A DNA stretch of 64,000 nt, taken from NCBI GenBank assembly GCA_009731375.1, contig BJOX01000194.1, forward strand, positions 708,060-772,059, given 5' to 3'. Under the pieces are notes generated by a model. That model made no database searches. It saw only the letters and a program-made list of their open reading frames with translations, and was not told the DNA's origin. The number at the start of each line of letters is the position of its first letter. Position 1 is the stretch's first letter. Made by a program: the position numbers and the translations under genes. This document shows, piece by piece, positions 59,108-64,000 of the stretch. The DNA comes from Paulinella micropora. Its lineage: Eukaryota > Cercozoa > Imbricatea > Euglyphida.

Positions 59108-59301
59108 CCATCTCTACCGACCACTGGCCTTATCTATATTGCTATCCATCTGTCTGTATACCTACTTGATCCTATCTAAGCTACCTATAGTGTATATATG
59201 CATATATGTATGTATGTATGTATGTACATATGTACGTATGTATGTATGTATGTATGTATGTATGTATGTACTGTATGTACGTAATGTATGTATGTATATA
59301 G

Positions 59302-59700
59302 GATGGGAGCAGAAGTGTTCACACGCACTATCTGTGATGATTACGTTGCATTCATTCGTGCAGTTCAGGTCAGAGAGAGAGGGAGAGAGAGAGAGAGGGG
59401 TGTGTGTGTGGGGGGGGGGGGGGGGGNNNNNNNNNNNNNNNNNNNNNNNNNNNNNNNNNNNNNNNNNNNNNNNNNNNNNNNNNNNNNNNNNNNNNNNNNN
59501 NNNNNNNNNNNNNNNNNNNNNNNNNNNNNNNNNNNNNNNNNNNNNNNNNNNNNNNNNNNNNNNNNNNNNNNNNNNNNNNNNNNNNNNNNNNNNNNNNNNN
59601 NNNNNNNNNNNNNNNNNNNNNNNNNNNNNNNNNNNNNNNNNNNNNNNNNNNNNNNNNNNNNNNNNNNNNNNNNNNNNNNNNNNNNNNNNNGAGAGGGAGG

Positions 59701-59746
<46 letters not shown>

Positions 59747-59856
59747 GAAAGATATATTATATATATATATTAAAGATATATATATATATATATAATATTA
59801 TATATATATATATATTATATATATGTATATAGAGAGAGAGAGATAGATAGATAGAT

Positions 59857-59938
<82 letters not shown>

Positions 59939-59995
59939 GATAGATAAATAGATAGATAGGTTGGTAGGTTGATAGGTAGGTAGGTAGATAGATAC

Positions 59996-60039
<44 letters not shown>

Positions 60040-60047
60040 ATAGATAA

Positions 60048-60107
<60 letters not shown>

Positions 60108-60959
60108 TGTATGTATGTATGTATGTATGTATGTATGTATGCAGGCTGGTAGGTAGGAGGTAGGTAGGCAGGTAGGTAGGCAGGTATGTATGTATGTACG
60201 TATGTATGTATGTATGCAGTTTGGTAGGTAGGCAGGTAGGTAGGCAGGTAGGTAGGCAGGTAGGTAGGCAGGTAGGTAGGCAGGTAGGTAGGTAGGTAGG
60301 TAGGTAGGTAGGTATGTATGTACGTATGTATGTATGCATGTATGTATGCATGTATGTATGTATGTATGTATGTTTGAAGGTGATTTGTGTGTGTGTGTGT
60401 GTGTATGTGTGTATGTGTGTGTCGTGTGTCTATCTATCTGTCTGTCTGTTTGAAGGTGGTGTGTGTGTGTATGTGTGTGTGTGTCGTGTGTCTATCTATC
60501 TGTCTGTCTGTTTGAAGGTGGTGTGTGTGTGTGTGTGTGTGTATGTGTGTGTGTCGTGTGTCTATCTATCTGTCTGTTTGTTTGAAGGTGGTGTGTGTGT
60601 GTGTGTGTGTGTGTGTGTCGTGTGTTGTGTGTCTATCTATCTGTCTGTCTGTTTGAAGGTGGTGTGTGTGTGTGTGTGTGTGTGTCGTGTGTCTATCTAT
60701 CTGTCTGTCTGTTTGAAGGCGGCTAGAGAACGTGTGCGATCAAGGTTTAAGTATATATACACACATATATATATATACATACATACATACATACATATAT
60801 ATATACATATATATGCATATATATATATATATAAATAATTGTATATATACATATATATATATGTATGTTTAAATATGCCTCTGTCGTTATTGTGATAGGA
60901 CTTATTTGTTTTCTGCAGACACATCAAAGCAAGTTGTAGCAAGCTCAGGAAGCTTCGTC

Positions 60960-60975
<16 letters not shown>
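59302..60975 (+). CDS. Unknown host gene, three exons seen
   Basis: Exons 59302-59368, 60719-60744 and 60919 to about 60957 join in phase. They read MGAEVFTRTICDDYVAFIRA, then AARERVRSR, then HIKASCSKLRKLR. The product is helical and basic. The first two junctions have GT donors and all have AG acceptors. The gene must start upstream (perhaps beyond the viral insertion) and runs into (TTA)n at 60960, so it is partial or interrupted. No family recognised. A 264-base gap lies in the intron after the first exon. Confidence 0.45.
59691..60369. repeat. (GA)n, (TA)n, (GATA)n, (GTAG/GCAG)n arrays
   Basis: Intron-filling arrays; GATA on plus with GGTA/GGCA variants. No exon seen. Confidence 0.85.
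60370..60718 (+). repeat. Five-unit minisatellite carrying a splice acceptor
   Basis: Units of about 60-75 bp: (GT)n, CGTGTGTCTATCTATC, TGTCTGTTTGAAGGTGG. The last unit reads GTTTGAAGGCGGCTAG and is the acceptor of exon 60719-60744, so the array repeats the acceptor plus the first bases of the exon. Confidence 0.8.
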
Positions 60976-61058
<83 letters not shown>

Positions 61059-61516
61059 TTTGATGGAAATCCCGATGAAAAAACCTAGTCACACTTGCTA
61101 AACAGAGTTCCAGCCCAATGGCCTCAAGGCGTTAAACTGTGACGCCAACTCATAACCCTTTGGTGGTAGATGCTGGGGAGGAGGGTCGTTGCGCGCGTAA
61201 AAGATCTTAAACTCCGCATATGCTGGTTGATAGCCCAGGACCCAGCAGACACCAGATTGTTATGGGTGGGGTTTCGAGGCAGCTCTAGCAACCGCGCTTG
61301 GTGTATGCACTTGCACATTCGGTGACGTCTTGCAAGAGGTTGCTGGGACTGCGGAATAACCTCGGCTTAGTGCAGTCTTGCCCTCAGGAGCTCCATCGGT
61401 GGCCCCGATCATCAGGCGAGAGACTGACACGGGGGGGTGGAGGACCTCGAACAAGGGTATTGGAGGCTTATGTCCGTTGAGGATATGCCATTAGCTGCAT
61501 CAGTACGCCTCAGATA

Positions 61517-61588
<72 letters not shown>

Positions 61589-61620
61589 TATTATTATTCA
61601 ATGATTAAATGAGGTCTCAA
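60958..61620. mobile_element. (TTA)n-flanked SINE/LINE-tail-like unit (family C)
   Basis: About 430 bp of unique sequence (61080-61515) between two (TTA)n arrays of about 100 bp. It ends CATCAGTACGCCTCAGATAT before (TTA)n. The terminal triplet tail suggests a non-LTR retrotransposon 3' end or SINE. Single copy here. Confidence 0.5.
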
Positions 61621-62960
61621 CGTCGCAGTTGCTTTTTTTGCAGAGTGAAAAGGAAGCATGTAGGAAGGCGAACATCCGCAATAACAGCCAGGGTGCGAAA
61701 ACAAAGTAAATTGCCCGGAGTCACTAGTACAGCTCAAGCCTGCCTCATAGCCAGCCCTAGCTAGCCCGAGTCAGTGCTGCCACCGTTACAGTCCGACATG
61801 ATTCCGACCTTCAAGTGAACTTCAAGTTTGCATCATTTCTTCAGAGGCTCAGAGCCTCCGAGTCAGCGGCATTGGGAGTCACTCAGTTCCACTCACTGCT
61901 CTACGAGTGGCAACTTGTGTAGTATTAATATTCCGGCTGATAAATTTGAAAACCCGCAGTGGATTGACAGTGCTTGACACTCCAGGCTGGCCGTAAACAA
62001 AAGTCAAGCTGAGACTTGAGTAAAAAAACTTCAACACTGTCAGACTGACAGTAGCAGGCTCACTGAATCACTATGTAAGACAGTCACCGTGGCAGTGTTG
62101 CCCCGGAACTTAGCCTACAGTGTCAGCCTAAGTCACAGTGTCAGCCTGAGCGGACTTGAAAGTTTTGAACCGCCCCGCCTTTTGAAGTTGTGACCACTCC
62201 ACCGTGCGAGTCACCCGTCACTGCCGCGCCTTTAATTTTCAGAAATAGTTATTTATTAATAGGGGTTTACCTGACCACGAATGACCGTGCTCACCCACTG
62301 TACGGCGATTTTCTGGTCGGGCGTTATTGTACTAGGTAAACTCACATGGAAAATCTACCAAAAAAACAGTTGAAGAACAACCTGTTATTAATAAACTAGT
62401 AGGAATCACAACAGCCCAAAACAGGTTTGGACTTGTGACACTTCGAAACCTGAAATTTAAACATGGAAAATCCAGGAAAAGTCATTGATGCATAAAAGCA
62501 CACATTGAGAAAAACCAAAAGGGGACTTTGAACCGGATTAGCTGGCCGGTTAGAACTAATAATCAATGATGATATTAATAGTTACATGGCCCGGACGGGC
62601 CGTATAAGAGTAACGGTCAGTGTCGTTAGAGCCATTACTTATATCCTGCCAGTCATAATACTCTGCGCTCTTTGTTGGTTTGGCGCGTTATTAAAGCTTT
62701 GTTACTGCAGACGCGGTTAGTATGAGTTCCGGATCATTATATTAAGTTATATTGGTCTCAGAACAGGTTATCGAGCCTTGTTATGCGAACTCTGATACAG
62801 AGTTTTAATCGCCCACACACATTTTTGGTGAGCTGGCATTAGGCAGTCACGCACATTTTCCTGACGTGCTGAAGGCAGTCAATCATCCTAACATAAGACG
62901 TGCTGTAGGCAGTCTCTGTAATCCCTACTACGTGACCTGTGGTCAGACTAGGTACGATAG
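61621..62960 (+). other. LTR-like island 3
   Basis: Microsatellite-free, with TATTAATA, CACTTGAA-like and CAGTCAGACTGACAG words like the other islands. GCGTTATTAAAGC occurs near its end and TTTTTGGTGAGCTGG (62822), which could be a primer-binding-site region, follows. It may be a plus-strand LTR. TG/CA ends are not defined. Confidence 0.4.
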
Positions 62961-63009
62961 GTACTAGGACACCACACCCCTATTTTCCCCTATCTATTAA
63001 TATTCGCCC

Positions 63010-64000
63010 TCACTCACCCCAGGTTAGTGACCTATTGATAGTCGAGCGTATCTCCTATGGAGGAATCAGACCCGGGGGCCCCAGCATTCAGACTGATGGT
63101 CTTCTTCTTCTTGATGAAGTCAGTAGCTTTGAGTTTCCTTCTCTCCTTCTCTCCCTTCATCTTTTTCTTCTTCATCCTGTCTTTGCCCTTCCTTCCTTCT
63201 CCCTCTACCTTACTGCCCTCACTACTTTTGCTCTTCTGACTACCTTCTATCAGACTAGAGGGAGTAGCAATAGCCCCCGCTTTTCTCCTTATGGAGCAGT
63301 GGTTAGGGTCATGCCCATCTCGTGGGCAAGCTTTGACTCTGGAGGCAACGGACGAAACATACCTTCATGACATGGTCACCCTCACAATTAAAACACTTAA
63401 TGTAACCTCTGTTCTCCTGTCCTCCTACTAGGTTCACAGTGATAGTGTCAGAACGTGAGTTTCCTGTACCGTACATCTTTTGCATCCTGGCCATTGACAC
63501 ACTCCCTTGGGCGATTTGCTCCATAATCTGGAGGAATTCATCCCAAAGGGGTCGTTGATGAGGAAGCAAAGCTTGCCAGTGGTTCTCCCAGTAGGTCTTG
63601 AAAGGGGCTAAATGTTTTAATTTGTTCATGATCATGTCAGCTTTCATGGGGACAGGAATGGGTGCTTTCATCCTCTTCTCTTGCTTATCAATTATCGTAA
63701 GGTATGAAGCAATCCATGTACTTACTTCCCTAACCAGGAGTAGTAGATAGTTTGTTGATCCTCTTGAAACTTGATAAGCTCAAGGCCCCCATAATGCTTC
63801 TGCAAAGCCTTGAGGCAAGCAACCCCATCTGTTCCACCTTGCTTCATGATCATCATGACTTTGCGATCATGCGAGCAAGATTGGAGCAGATAGGCAAATA
63901 AGATTCTGTTGAGGGAATCATACCTTTGCTTTTCGATGGCCTCATAGTAACGGAACATTAGGTTTGCTTCCGGTAGTCACAAATGGTACTTCGCTTTTCA
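63010..64000 (-). mobile_element. Copia-type gag, minus strand, cut by the window end
   Basis: Reading from 64000 downwards: FRYYEAIEKQRYDSLNRILF and KALQKHYGGLELIKFQEDQQ, typical of Copia gag (UBN2-like). A stop near 63722 follows. The next frame (63671-63309) has WENHWQALLPHQRPLWDEFL and a CFNCEGDHVMKVC knuckle (C-x2-C-x3-H-x4-C, one residue short of the norm). After a frame change, CPRDGHDPNHC and a Lys-rich tail continue to about 63010. Protease, integrase and RT are not found. It differs in sequence from the gag at 47.3 kb and looks decayed. Confidence 0.65.

Overview
The window is nuclear DNA of a eukaryote: spliced genes with GT-AG introns, a lipin, a mitochondrial small TIM chaperone, SINE-like repeats, Copia retrotransposon relics and a fragment of a Polinton-like/Maverick-like DNA virus. 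I infer a protist or alga, because such viral elements and helical-repeat organelle proteins are common there. I cannot name the species.

Layout. 1-8.2 kb: a partial plus-strand gene of short helical repeats (at least nine exons), with introns made of simple repeats, a MITE and SINE-like copies. 8.9-10.4 kb: a repeat-poor, transposon-like island. 10.4-12.5 kb: a complete three-exon minus-strand small TIM gene (122 residues). 12.5-14.6 kb: a divergent intergenic region of (ATAGAT)n holding a 220-bp foldback. 14.66-44.58 kb: one plus-strand lipin (phosphatidate phosphatase) gene of about 36 exons and about 1,600 codons. Its reading phase closes at every junction except one unresolved stretch (15.6-19.5 kb). 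Its introns are nearly pure microsatellite. 44.6-51.3 kb: an LTR-like region and a decayed Copia element with gag, protease and integrase but no reverse transcriptase. 51.4-57.6 kb: an AT-rich viral fragment with an integrase, a fibre-like protein and several broken small genes. 57.6-61.1 kb: simple repeats and at least three exons of another plus-strand gene. 61.1-64 kb: a (TTA)n-flanked SINE-like unit, another LTR-like island and a minus-strand Copia gag cut by the window end.

Main observation. In all four host genes the microsatellite introns carry extra, usually decayed copies of the neighbouring exon edge together with its splice site. I count more than 40, including three copies of one lipin exon and a 14-unit minisatellite built on a lipin exon start. 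One tandem exon family in lipin appears both uninterrupted and split by a 450-bp triplet-repeat intron, which looks like intron gain by repeat expansion. Simple repeats fill the genic introns but are nearly absent from the transposon and viral islands. The long Tyr/Leu/Ser/Ile, Cys/Met/Val/Tyr and Arg/Glu reading frames are translated microsatellites and are not annotated as genes.

Run-of-N gaps: 1577-2217, 7062-7128, 7366-7375, 17307-17316, 27813-27822, 31670-31698, 40480-40681, 44646-44706, 59427-59690. Most lie in dinucleotide or homopolymer tracts.
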